Shown: piece by piece, positions 26,262 to 36,570 of the stretch
Position numbering within the stretch: the first letter of the stretch is position 1
Layout: each line of letters begins with the position of its first letter
Assembly: GCA_905397405.1 (NCBI GenBank)
Contig: CAJPVJ010000121.1
Span: 1-38,232 of the forward strand
Direction of reading: 5' to 3'
From: Oppiella nova
Taxonomy: Eukaryota; Arthropoda; Arachnida; Sarcoptiformes; Oppiidae
Length of the DNA stretch: 38,232 nt
Made by a program: the position numbers and the translations under genes
The notes under the pieces: model-generated
What the model was told of the DNA's origin: nothing
The model's input: the letters and a program-made list of their open reading frames with translations, nothing else
Databases searched by the model: none

Positions 26262-26800
26262 ATCGTTAGTTTTTACACAAAACTACAGTTTTTGTTGCAT
26301 AATATACTGCACACTAATAGCATAATAGTATAGACCAGTGCTCTGACCAGTGAAACTCATACATTCGTAAACAGCCAGGCCTTCCCAGAGTGTAAGCACT
26401 GGCTGACTGTCTAACAGTTCCCAAACCACTAGTACTGAGCGTCCAAACGAATAAACATTAGTTATAAGCATTTATTTCACTCTTTTATTTCACCCATTCT
26501 TACACTTCGTTTACCCGAATATGTTATCCACACGTTTAACATCACTTTCTTCACTATTTCTCGGCACTGGTATGTGTTATGCAGAGCACTGGGCATAAAC
26601 AAAAGCTCCACCTCCCAAATCGACAATTCCTTTGCAAACATATAGACTAATAGGCTGTTCAATACGGTACTGATCGTTAGTTTTTACACAAAACTACAGT
26701 TTTTGTTGCATAATATACTGCACACTAATAGCATAATAGTATAGACCAGTGCTCTGACCAGTGAAACTCATACATTCGTAAACAGCCAGGCCTTCCCAGA
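26262..26800 (+). repeat. Perfect 128-bp direct repeat, 283 bp apart
   Basis: Copies 26262-26389 and 26673-26800 match at every base I compared, and matching stops at both ends. Each contains GACCAGTGCTCTGACCAGTG, a near-match of the dispersed motif. Confidence 0.95.
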
Positions 26801-27109
26801 ACTGTACAATACACTGGATGTGGATCTGATTTAAAACGGATTTTACAAATTATTGCAAATTCAATATTTAGTATTATTTTATTGCTTAAGTATCTTATCA
26901 GTGAATGCTTCACAATATGATACGACAGTGTTTTGGTTACCCCTTATGTAATGGATAAATATAATGAGTAGTATTTTCGGTTGTTTTGTTTTTCTCTTGT
27001 TATGTCGAGCGCTGAAGAGCACCGATAGATAGATATACACTATTGAGAGCACATGGAGGATGAGATAGAGAGCCCGAGTCTGAAGAGGGAGACGGAGGGA
27101 GAGAGAGAA

Positions 27110-27146
<37 letters not shown>

Positions 27147-27933
27147 CAAAGATAGCAATGACTAGTACTTAACTGAAGTAATAGTTAGATATATAGTCGA
27201 GATAACTGTATATTGAATTGAATTTAATGAATAGAAACCCCTTTAATATAATGTAAGGCCTTATATTTTCTCTTGTTATGTCGAGCGCTGAAGAGCACCG
27301 ATAGATAGATATACACTATTGAGAGCACATGGAGGATGAGATAGAGAGCCCGAGTCTGAAGAGGGAGACGGAGGGAGAGAGAGAAAGAGAGAGACAAAGA
27401 TAGCAATGACTAGTACTTAACTGAAGTAATAGTTAGATATATAGTCGAGATAACTGTATATTGAATTGAATTTAATGAATAGAAACCCCTTTAATATAAT
27501 GTAAGGCCTTATTGTGTATAATATATGGTATATGAAGAGCACTGATAGATATGAACAGTTGTATTACTGCCACAACTCTATACAACACTCTCTTATTATT
27601 ATTGTTTGTTGTTATCTATGTTTAGCCAGAATTTCGTGAACTTATATATAATGATAACTGTGCGGACAGGCGGACAGCCAACGAGATATACCCCAATAGT
27701 ACGTATACTGCAGTATATTAGTACGTATTTGTCTCAACACATACACATACATAGACCGGCATTCCGTGTATATACCATGTTATGGCATCTGGTCTACCGG
27801 TGCTATCCATTAAGCATCCATTGAGAATTGAGGAGTAAAGGGGGGATCGGTATGAGTGAGTGAAACGAGAGAATCAGTCGACTGTGACTTTATTGATGTC
27901 CCGATATTACATTACCACCACTGCTACCAGTGC
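26564..27933. repeat. TAYCRGTGC motif cluster C
   Basis: Minus-strand matches at 26564, 27019, 27295 and 27539; plus-strand matches at 27795 and 27925. The 27019 and 27295 copies are products of the local duplication. Three of them are followed on the plus strand by GAT repeats (GCACCGATAGATAGATATAC). Confidence 0.8.
26990..27512 (+). repeat. Tandem duplication of ~250-bp unit
   Basis: Copy 1 is 26990-27264 and copy 2 is 27266-27512. They look identical apart from a GA tract that is 28 nt shorter in copy 2. Imperfect GA tracts lie at 27101-27146 and 27373-27393. Confidence 0.9.
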
Positions 27934-28770
27934 TCCGGTATATGGACTCAGCATTAGAGTCGGTGTTAGTCCTAATGTATACTAAATTTAATGCATTATT
28001 TTATTTATTACGAGTTACTGTGTATATACTGTTTGGTATAATTTATGAATAATTTAAGTGCTTTTAATTGCAAATAAAAATTAAATATTAATGTTGTCCA
28101 ATTTTCCTAAACATTGTCGAGTAATATACAAATTATTATATGGTATATAAATTGCATACACCTGTCCACGAGGTCTGGTTGACTCACCAAAAAGTTATTA
28201 TATAATACACACTATTTTTATATGTAATACAAATCAATAGGTGTGCCACAGGTGTCCACAAATGACTTAATTTGTAAAGTAATGTTTGAAATAAATGTTA
28301 GAAATGTTGTAATGGTTTGTCTCTAACTTATGGTTACGATCGTAATGTACAGAACATGACTTGTTTGAGCCAGGTCATAGTAATCAACAATAATTATTAA
28401 ATGATTGCATACAATATATCGATGTAATGGTGTGTTTAGTGGGAAAACATTATTTCTAATTTGATTATAATTTCTAATATCAAAATCTGTGAATCATGTC
28501 TAGAAGTGTAGCTAAAAATAGTATTTTACTGAACGATGTATAGATATATCGCCAAAAATATAAGAAAATAATTCATTTCTCACTCTTTCAGTGATTGAAT
28601 TTGAATGAGAAAATGAAATTAGAAATTGAAAGCACAAAATGGACAGACATGTGATGGCTTTCCCATCAGAAACCCATTGAATAGTGTTGAGTCAGAACAG
28701 AGATATAATTATTAAGTGTAAGGAAAGGGAATTGAATGTAAGGAACAATACATTAGGAATCGATGCCAGA
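27513..28770. other. Non-coding stretch
   Basis: Apart from the motif copies at 27539, 27795 and 27925, nothing supported. The open frame at 27606-27824 consists largely of motif-bearing sequence. Confidence 0.55.
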
Positions 28771-28800
28771 GATAGCGATAGGGATAGCCATAGCTATAGA
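28771..28800 (+). repeat. Hexanucleotide GATAGC-type array
   Basis: Five units: GATAGC, GATAGG, GATAGC, CATAGC, TATAGA. This explains an Ile-Ala/Gly-rich open frame here. Confidence 0.7.
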
Positions 28801-28901
28801 TATCACACGAAATCGTAAGCAAAGCATATTATATCTCTTCCTTCCCCGCAATTATTTCCCATTTCTTTATATACACGGCTATTATTTTTTAGAGCCTTTC
28901 A

Positions 28902-28951
28902 ATCTCTCTCTCTCCCTCTCTCTCTCCCTCCCTCTCTCTCTCTCTCTCTCC
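28902..28951 (+). repeat. Impure (CT)n/CCCT tract
   Basis: About 50 nt of pyrimidines with CCC interruptions. Confidence 0.95.
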
Positions 28952-29365
28952 TGTCTCTGAGATATTTTCCTAAATCAATAAGTAATTCAAATAAGTCTTT
29001 CTCACATTCAACGTATTGATTATATAAAAATATAGTGTTATATTAAATTAGTTTATATGAGTTAATCAAATATTTTTGCCAATAAATGTCTTTCACTCGC
29101 TATATCTGTTCCTTTCATTCACTTTACATAAGGTTTATATCTATAATAATATAGATATCTATTGTTTGCATTAAAATATGAGGGATGACCGCACTCTCCC
29201 AGTCGTGTTGTTGTGATACTAGGAATGGCATTCGGAGCCCTTCAATCCTTTAACTAGAAAATAGTCTCATAAGCGGTTTTTATTCCCATATTAATGGCCA
29301 GTATTGTTTGTAAATGATGACCTTATATTCATTTTAATAATTTGGTAAAATCAATATCAACAGTG
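28952..29365. other. AT-rich non-coding stretch
   Basis: Nothing recognised. Confidence 0.6.
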
Positions 29366-30322
29366 TTTTCTAAACTGTAAATCAATACGATTCACATAAT
29401 TTACTATTTTATTGTTTTGAGAATTAAACTTCTGGTGTTAAAAAGTATATCACATGATTTCTATATTTTTTCCATTGATTAAACTACTAAAACAAGAAAC
29501 TGCTAAACTACTAAACTCACCTAAACTTTTAATTTGAATATTTGTAAAAATGTGAGCGAAAATAAAAATAATTTCATTTATGCTATAGTGATAACGCATA
29601 TTTAGTAAGTTATTACATTATTTAAGGTTACTTGTTATCTAATTTAAAAACAAACATATTAACAAGTAAATCTAACACAGATCTAACAAATTTTTGCATT
29701 TAAGGTACAAAGATATTTAGAATTTTAGGCTAAATGCTACCCCAATAATTGTGCTAAGGGAAGTTAGGAAATTGATCTTTTATCAGAGTATTCGCCAAAA
29801 ATAAGGGTATAATTACCGGTCATAACAAACATTTACTACTGGAATATAAGTAAAATTATTAAACCATTTTAGTTATAGTTGTCATTTTTCTAAACTGTAA
29901 ATCAATACGATTCACTTAATTTACTATTTTATTATTTTGAGAAGTTAAACTTCTGGTGTTAAAAAGTATATCACATGATTTCTATATTTTTCCATTGAAT
30001 TACAGTAAATAGCTACATAAACATGAAACTGCTAAACAACTAAACTCACCTAAACTTTTAATTTGAATATGTGTAAAAATGTGAGCGAAAAGAAAAATAA
30101 TTCATTTATTTGTTAATGCTAAAATTATTAACAGAAATATTTGCAAACAACAGTAGATAACGCATATTTAGTAAGTTATTACATTATTTAAGGTAACTTG
30201 TTATCTAATTTAAAAACAAACATATTAACAAGTAAATCTAACACAGATCTAACAAATTTTTGCATTTAAGGTACAAAGATATTTAGAATTTTAGGCTAAA
30301 TGCTACCCCAATAATTGTGCTA
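29366..30322 (+). repeat. Interspersed direct duplication 4
   Basis: Copy 1 is 29366-29756 and copy 2 is 29886-30322, separated by 129 bp. Copy 2 has extra sequence near 30110-30155 and several small differences, making this the most diverged of the four pairs. Confidence 0.9.
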
Positions 30323-30606
30323 TCAATAAGGGTTTATCCTTTTTAAATGACCCTCATCAGTGCGACCACAATTGGCATTGTTTTACAACACATTTAAATG
30401 GCTGAACAACTGATAAAAGTGTAATAACTTTTTCAGTGTACATCCAAAAAGAAGTTTTGTTAGTATTATAGCATTGAATTGAATGGACACTAATTTCTTT
30501 CGTGTTTTTTGTCTCTTCTTTCTATCCGTTGTCTTATCGTTCACTTGATTTCCTGTCTTTAATTATATATCTTATTCTACTTATCGACCAAAACCTCTAA
30601 CGACTC

Positions 30607-30607
<1 letters not shown>

Positions 30608-30660
<53 letters not shown>

Positions 30661-30735
30661 TTCTCTCTCTCCCTCCGTCTCCCTCTTCAGACTCGGGCTC
30701 TCTATCTCATCCTCCATGTGCTCTCACTCTCTCTC

Positions 30736-30795
<60 letters not shown>
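30608..30795 (+). repeat. Two long (CT)n tracts flanking a unique island
   Basis: CT runs 30608-30670 and 30721-30795 surround 50 nt of unique sequence, which belongs to the inverted copy of 27044-27146. Confidence 0.95.
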
Positions 30796-30799
<4 letters not shown>

Positions 30800-31529
30800 C
30801 TCCGGCCTCTGTGTCCTTCACACCAATACCTTGTGTTGAATACTGAATACACTTCGCTATACATATATATTCACACATTTTTTATAACCATTTCTTTAAA
30901 AGTCGAGACCAGAGGGTACCTGAAAAAAGTTTATATAAAAATTCTTCGGAATAAGTGCCAGAATTTTCCCGCTTTTGTCTCTGAAAACCAATGAATCAGT
31001 GAATTGCTCAGTGATAGCGTATAAGTTATAAAGTTATTACCAAAAATAATTTTACCGATAAGAAATATAAATTTAGTTTTTAAAAATATGCTGGCTCCGT
31101 ATAAAATTAATTTGAAATATACAAATAATTTTCCAGTGAATAATTATCTACGAGGATTTTTATATAATTTTTTGTTTTATGTATAATATATGATTACTAT
31201 TTGTATATTGAAAATTGTATGTTTGTTTTTATATCAAAAAATCTTTAATAAAAAAGTTACACATTTTATTCCCAAAATTATCAAAAAAATATAAGTTAAT
31301 ATCAAGCATAATTATCCCATGCCCTTATGCCCTGAGCATTTATGAAACTGAGAATATGTTTTATGAGAAAAAATATTTTTGGATCAATAGATAGATAAAT
31401 AACATAATTATCGGTATATTTAGACATAGAGTTTAAGTATAGCTTCTGGTATTGAAAAAATACATATGTTTTACTGTTTTAGAGACCAAACAAGCCTTAA
31501 GTCAAATATGAAGTGATGTTTAAAAAAAG

Positions 31530-31590
31530 TTATATAATATATATATATACATGATATATACGATCATATATATGTATATATATATGTCTA
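31530..31590. repeat. Alternating (AT)n-rich palindromic tract
   Basis: AT dinucleotides broken by ACATG and ACGATC; locally self-complementary. Confidence 0.8.
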
Positions 31591-33184
31591 CCAATTAGTG
31601 ATAGAAGTCTATATGTCTAATACAAAAGAGATTCACATATTCTGTACGGCAATCGACTGACAAAAATAAAGATTAATAACATTTTGACCTAAAAATTCTT
31701 TCGCAAAAAATTATAATGCATTACAAAACAAATTACTTTTTCAAATGATTACAACATTTTCTATACAAGTGTTTAAAAAACTGATTTATGCGTCAGAGAT
31801 GGCCAGACACGGGGTCGGTATTGAATTATGGCACTCGTTATGCAATCAATGAATGCACACATAATGAACAACGTAAGGAGTTTTGGTTTAAATTTTGCTT
31901 GATCATGCACATTTTCGACACATTATGCACACCGAGATACCGGCACATAATCTATAAGTCTAATCAATGAGTGAATCTCTTATGACATCTCTTTATCCAT
32001 TCGTGCAGTAAATGAGATTTCATTTTCTTATATTTGAAAGTAATTTTATGCAATTTTTATCAGTTATAGACTGTATTATCAGAGAAAGTCTTCTCAATCC
32101 GAGACTAATTATAATGAGATTACGATTGAGACAAATAGTTGTGAGAGAAAAAAGTCTCCATTAATTAAATAGACTAATGACGTGAAAATATTTTTTGCCC
32201 ACACGTGACATATTGTGGTTAAGAAGTAATGACTTCTTACGAGACAGTGTAACACACGTTCAAACACCATGTATAAATAAATAAGCTTGCTCACTGCACT
32301 TATATATAATTGCTTCATTTTTGAGCTTCATAAATTGAAAATATAATTAATTATTCGTCAGTATAATAAGTTTCAATGTATTTTCATAACAATATGTTGT
32401 ATGAACGCAAAAAACAGTTACAAATCATGAGATAAATTAAGTGTTGTGTTCATAGGAAACACAAAACTTTTGCCAAAAAATATTTTTCTGTAAAAACTAT
32501 CCGCAATAGGAATACGAAAACTATGAGTTCATGTCTTAACTTAATTACAGACTTTATTTTCCTTTAGTTTTTTTCATTTGTCTGTTTTGTGTTGTAATAC
32601 AACTCACAAAACATAGCAAACAATAAAAAAAGTTTTAAGAATTTTATCGAAATCATTGTCTTATAGCCATTTCTCTCACTTATTATGATTTCCAATACTT
32701 TTATTGTTCAGTACTTTTAACTAATCAATAGAATCCGTACGGAAAAAATCAAATGAGAGAAACACAACAAAAAAGTTTTAATTTTGTTAGAAAACAAAAA
32801 GAGTGACTCAAAAGCGAGTAAAAAAACTTTTTCCACAAAAACCTTAATTCCTTTCCAAAACACAATTGCCTTTTCGTTTTGTTTTGGCAACGATTTCCAG
32901 TAATTGATAGAAATATTAATTAAATTAGTTATTAATGTCTTCGCTCTTTATCTCCGCCATGAGTTGCCTTCAAATAATCAATTATTAGTATAACTATTGA
33001 TTTCCGCATTGTTTTTGTAAAACACACTATAGTTTGCTATAGTTTTCGCCACAAATTCTTTAGACTCTATTGTTTGGACTGTTATTTGTGTGGAGACTCT
33101 GTTGTGGTTCACAATTATAGCACAATATTGGCCTAAAACTGTCATAAATGTGTCGACAAAAAGTGAATTAATTTCTATGGGAAT

Positions 33185-33196
33185 CGGTATATACCG
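33185..33196. repeat. 12-bp palindrome CGGTATATACCG
   Basis: Perfect palindrome, followed by GTATAATAAAC. It resembles a symmetric protein-binding site, but no neighbouring gene is supported. Confidence 0.6.
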
Positions 33197-33473
33197 TATA
33201 ATAAACTGTAACAATACCGGGTACTCTCATCGGGTGGTGGCGACCCCTTTAATTACAGGACTCACCACTTTTGCTAACTGTGCAAAACTCTCCAGCATGC
33301 ATTTCAAACAAACCATTTATTTTAACTTTTAATTTGTTTTTCTACACAAAACGCAAAAACAATTTTATTCTCATTTCAATCACTGCCTGACATTCAGAGC
33401 CAGAGATAACTATTAGCCGATCACTGGTTGTTGTGTTGTGTTAGACATCAAATTGAATGCTCCCCTCAATCGC

Positions 33474-33476
<3 letters not shown>

Positions 33477-33504
<28 letters not shown>
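33477..33504 (+). repeat. (CT)n microsatellite
   Basis: Pure CT run of 14 units. Confidence 0.95.
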
Positions 33505-33507
<3 letters not shown>

Positions 33508-35943
33508 TTGCACTGTATTTCTCATTTGATTTCATAAACTCCTTTAATCTAAGAGTGAATTTAAAAGACCAGAACTGACTGTTGAGTGAAAAATAAAAGT
33601 TCAATGAATTTCTGGATACAAAACAAAGAGAGAGAAGAAAACAATTTTCTCATTCCATATAAACTATTTTAATCATGAAATCCAACACTTATTGTATGAG
33701 AAACACATGATATGTATGGAAAGGTAGTCCAGGAACTCATTCTTAATACATTCTTATACCCTGATTATTCTCATCATATAAGAAACATATTTATATAAAC
33801 TTTAAGCACCACTAACTCCACCCATAGGGTAAACTCGTATATAGTAACTGAATGTGACTTTAAAATTGTTGTTCACTTCAGTTTACTATAGATTCTTATA
33901 AAAATGCAAAGATTTTATAATTTTATTTAAATTACACTTGATTTGTAGACACTAATCCGCTAGTTTAGTTATTTAATCGTATTTAAAGTAAAGTATGAGC
34001 CCTATAATAATGCCATAATATTGTCTATATGACATTTCATTTCACTTTCTACTGGGAACTCAAATAAATAAACTCCAGTCTCATCGATAGCTAATCTGAT
34101 GTGTTATGTGAATGAAAGTTTAGTGAATTTGAGGGACAGTAGTCTGGATTTGGTCCAACTTTGCACAATTTTGTACTGATTTCTTGATACTCTATTAGTT
34201 CATAAAACTATAGGAAATGTGTGCAACAAATGAATGAATACATTGACTGATAGATTGTAAAAACTTTTTTTTGTCTGTTTTTCTTAAGTGGCGAATGATT
34301 GACTGGTTTTGCAAAAACATAATTTCTTATATATATAAACAAGTTATGAAATATTTGTATAAATATATTACTTATGTAAGTTTGTTCATAAAAATAACAA
34401 TTGTATTTTATATAAAAGCTCTAAACTTTATAATTAAAAAAATATCAAACATAATCAAAAATATTATTTTCTATAAAATAGTCTAAAACTTTTTTGTTTG
34501 CTATTATTTTATTATTTTACATATAAAACATATTTGGCGCTCACAAAAAAATCAAACAAAATTTTAATTATATAATACATTAGGTTAGGTAATAAAAAAC
34601 TTAGCTATTTTATAATACATGGATATGTCTTACGACTAAAATATATGAAAGCAAAACATTTTCTCTCTAAACATTTTGCGCTCAAATGTTAAGCAAAATG
34701 TTTAGCTAACTGACGGCGAGGAGACCGAAAATTAGTTTTACATAAATTCGTGACAAATGCCAGCCCCCTTACATATACCTTACATATACCAGTGAGAAAC
34801 AAGTGAAGGAACGGGAGATTCTGTGTGTGTATGTGTGCGCTAAACACATATTATATGTTCAGGTTTTGGAAAAGTAATTTTCCTACCAGTTTTATATATG
34901 ATATACACTTTACGGTTAAATGAAACGCAAAGACTAATAGAAATCATTATTATATATAAGAATATATCGAAAGTCATTAAATCAATGTTTAGTCGAGAAT
35001 AAAACGCCAAATATTTTTCGACCGATAGTTAGCCAATAGCTATGAATTGAGACAAAAAAAGCGGTTTATTATATTCAATGAATAATAGACAACAACATAT
35101 TTTCACAACATTTTGAAACAAATAAATTGTACAATTTTTATAGTCGATTTTAAATTAAAGTATTTTATTAGTTTGTAAAGTTTCTCCATTAAGACTTGAC
35201 ATTTAATAAATGTACTTTGCATTATACCTTAAGGTAATTAGCAAAATTTTGGTTAATTATTCTACTGTATACATTGGCGAAACCAAAATATTGCCTGGTT
35301 AAATAATGGATATATTTGTTACATACAGTTCCCTGACATACCCTCAGAGCTCAAGAACCTTTGAATAATATATTTAACACGAGATAAGCGTATGGATGAA
35401 ACACTATCGATAAAATATAATTAAACACTTAACAAAACTCTATGCAAATGGTATTTTACAGAATACCAGTCCCTTCTTGTGTTACCCCTCCTCCTGATGC
35501 GATGACTACTCTTTATCATCGATGTGTGCGTTATATTGAATAGGGTTTTGTGTTTTGGTTAATGTTTTTAGTAAAACATAAATATTTTATGTATTCAAAA
35601 CTGGTTTGCGTTGTGTTTTGTTGTATTAATCACTTCATATATGCCGTGTGTTAGGCATGTATTGAATCGATTCAATAGGAATTTATAGACGTTTCGCAAA
35701 TACCTGGACACAAACACTCATAATACTGTAATTTAATTTGCATATTGAGTGCTAAGCACCGGTTGTTAATAGACTTTATATGCATTAAAATAATAATAGC
35801 TTTTTATTATAGGATATCAATCAATGGAGACTCCGAAGAGTAAATGAATGGCTATTATAGACAAAAAATATATATACCCCTCGAGAAAGGGCTCAAAAAT
35901 AAATACCAAATCGACTTTTCACGTGAAAGAATTTGCATTACTT
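33505..35943. other. AT-rich non-coding stretch
   Basis: No supported gene. The open frame at 34271-34486 is Ile/Lys/Tyr-rich, as expected from low-complexity AT sequence. One GC-raised patch is at 34710-34850. Confidence 0.6.
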
Positions 35944-35949
35944 TTTATT
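35944..35949 (-). terminator. Candidate polyadenylation signal
   Basis: AATAAA on the minus strand, about 135 nt past the stop codon at 36084. It is the nearest canonical hexamer I found downstream of the Gly-His-rich gene. Confidence 0.35.
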
Positions 35950-36083
35950 TTTTTACATTTCGATATAAAAAACAAAATACTAAATAATAGCTTACATCTA
36001 GAGATATATATAAATACATTTTCCACTAATGAATCAAAATTTGTACAGAAGTTTGAGGAGATTTTGTTGCGAGAAATGTGCGC

Positions 36084-36512
36084 TTATTTTCCGTATCCAT
36101 AGCCCCCGTGACCATGTCCATGCCCATGCCCGTAACCACCATGTCCATGCCCATAGCCCCCGTGCCCATGCCCGTGTCCATAACCACCATGCCCGTGTCC
36201 GTGACCATGACCATAACCGCCGTGCCCATGCCCATGGCCATGTCCATATCCTCCATGTCCATGACCATAGCCTTAGTTATATTTAGTATAGTAAGCTTAT
36301 ATTTTTAAGGATTTCTTTAAAATATCTCCTAGTCCATTACCTCCATGTCCGTGCCCATGACCATAACCATGTCCGTGCCCGTGTCCGTGCCCATAGCCTC
36401 CATGTCCATGTCCGTGACCATACCTGTGCCCGGCCTCTGCACTTTGAAATAGGAGTACAACTGTCGCACACAATACTAACACAACTACCGGTGAAAATGT
36501 AGTGATTTTCAT
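36084..36512 (-). CDS. Secreted Gly-His-Tyr-rich repeat protein, two exons
   Basis: Exon 1 is 36341-36512 and exon 2 is 36084-36271; joined they give 360 nt, 119 residues plus TAA. Residues 1-27 form a signal peptide: MKITT, then a Val/Leu-rich core, then an A-E-A cleavage motif. The mature part (about 92 residues) is almost entirely Gly (49), His (30) and Tyr (11), arranged as Y-(GH)2-4-GG blocks and ending YGYGK. The reading frame was chosen because the block pattern runs unbroken across the splice junction (HG-G-YGHG). Two other frames are open across part of exon 2 (Met/Asp-rich antisense-side and His/Arg-rich plus-strand readings), but only this one has a signal peptide and a periodic repeat. 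The composition recalls glycine/histidine-rich secreted peptides of arthropods, such as the antifungal holotricin-3 and tenecin-3, and glycine-rich cuticle proteins; metal binding through His is plausible. Gene existence is well supported; function is inference. Confidence 0.75.
36272..36340 (-). other. 69-nt phase-1 intron of the Gly-His-rich gene
   Basis: The donor reads GAG|GTAATG and the acceptor ACTAAG|GCTATGG on the minus strand. Removing these 69 nt joins GGA G to GC TAT and keeps the GGYGHG repeat exactly in register. The interval has two in-frame TAA codons (36297-36299 and 36273-36275) and is AT-rich, unlike both flanking exons. ACTAAAT near its 3' end could be the branch site. It has no clear polypyrimidine tract. 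Its length is a multiple of three, so reading through it stays in frame until the first TAA. Confidence 0.7.
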
Positions 36513-36559
36513 AATTGTTTTATAAGTTTAGATTTTCAGATATGTAAAGTTTTTGCAGA

Positions 36560-36570
36560 TTTATTATAAA
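36560..36570 (-). promoter_or_regulatory. Candidate TATA box of the Gly-His-rich gene
   Basis: The minus strand reads TTTATAATAAA, 48-58 nt upstream of the ATG at 36512. A start site about 30 nt downstream would leave a 5' UTR of roughly 20 nt. Such strings are common in DNA this AT-rich, so position is the main support. Confidence 0.3.

Larger units (their letters stand above)
27044..30726. repeat. 103-bp inverted copy, 3.5 kb apart
   Basis: 27044-27146 reappears in reverse complement at 30624-30726, including the order of AAA interruptions within the GA tract. A microsatellite match with the same interruptions implies recent copying. Confidence 0.9.
30796..33476. other. AT-rich non-coding stretch
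   Basis: No supported gene. Open frames at 31788-31970 (plus) and 33090-33332/32978-33214 (both strands) have slightly raised GC but no recognisable domain. An alternating AT tract lies at 31530-31590 and a 12-bp palindrome at 33185-33196. Confidence 0.55.

Noticed and set aside
26283-26913. Three overlapping minus-strand ORFs
   Set aside because: They lie in the 128-bp repeat and motif-bearing sequence; at least one needs a TTG start and none shows a domain.
7148-30322. The four A-spacer-A structures as miniature LTR (TRIM-type) retrotransposons
   Set aside because: The repeats lack TG...CA ends, there are no target-site duplications, and the four pairs are unrelated in sequence, unlike a transposon family.
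30716-30994. Leu-Ser or Arg-Glu repeat ORFs, also at 13207-13440, 15147-15398, 17554-17634, 18372-18515, 27224-27406, 28763-28960 and 33413-33604
   Set aside because: They are translations of CT/GA microsatellites, extended by chance into flanking sequence.
32925-32960. Minus-strand MAEIKSEDINN with good start context
   Set aside because: Only 11 codons before a stop, with no donor; probably chance.
36026-36286. Met/Asp/Gly-rich minus-strand frame and His/Arg/Met-rich plus-strand frames
   Set aside because: They are alternative readings of exon 2 of the Gly-His-rich gene; only the GYGHGHGG frame joins a signal peptide and is periodic.
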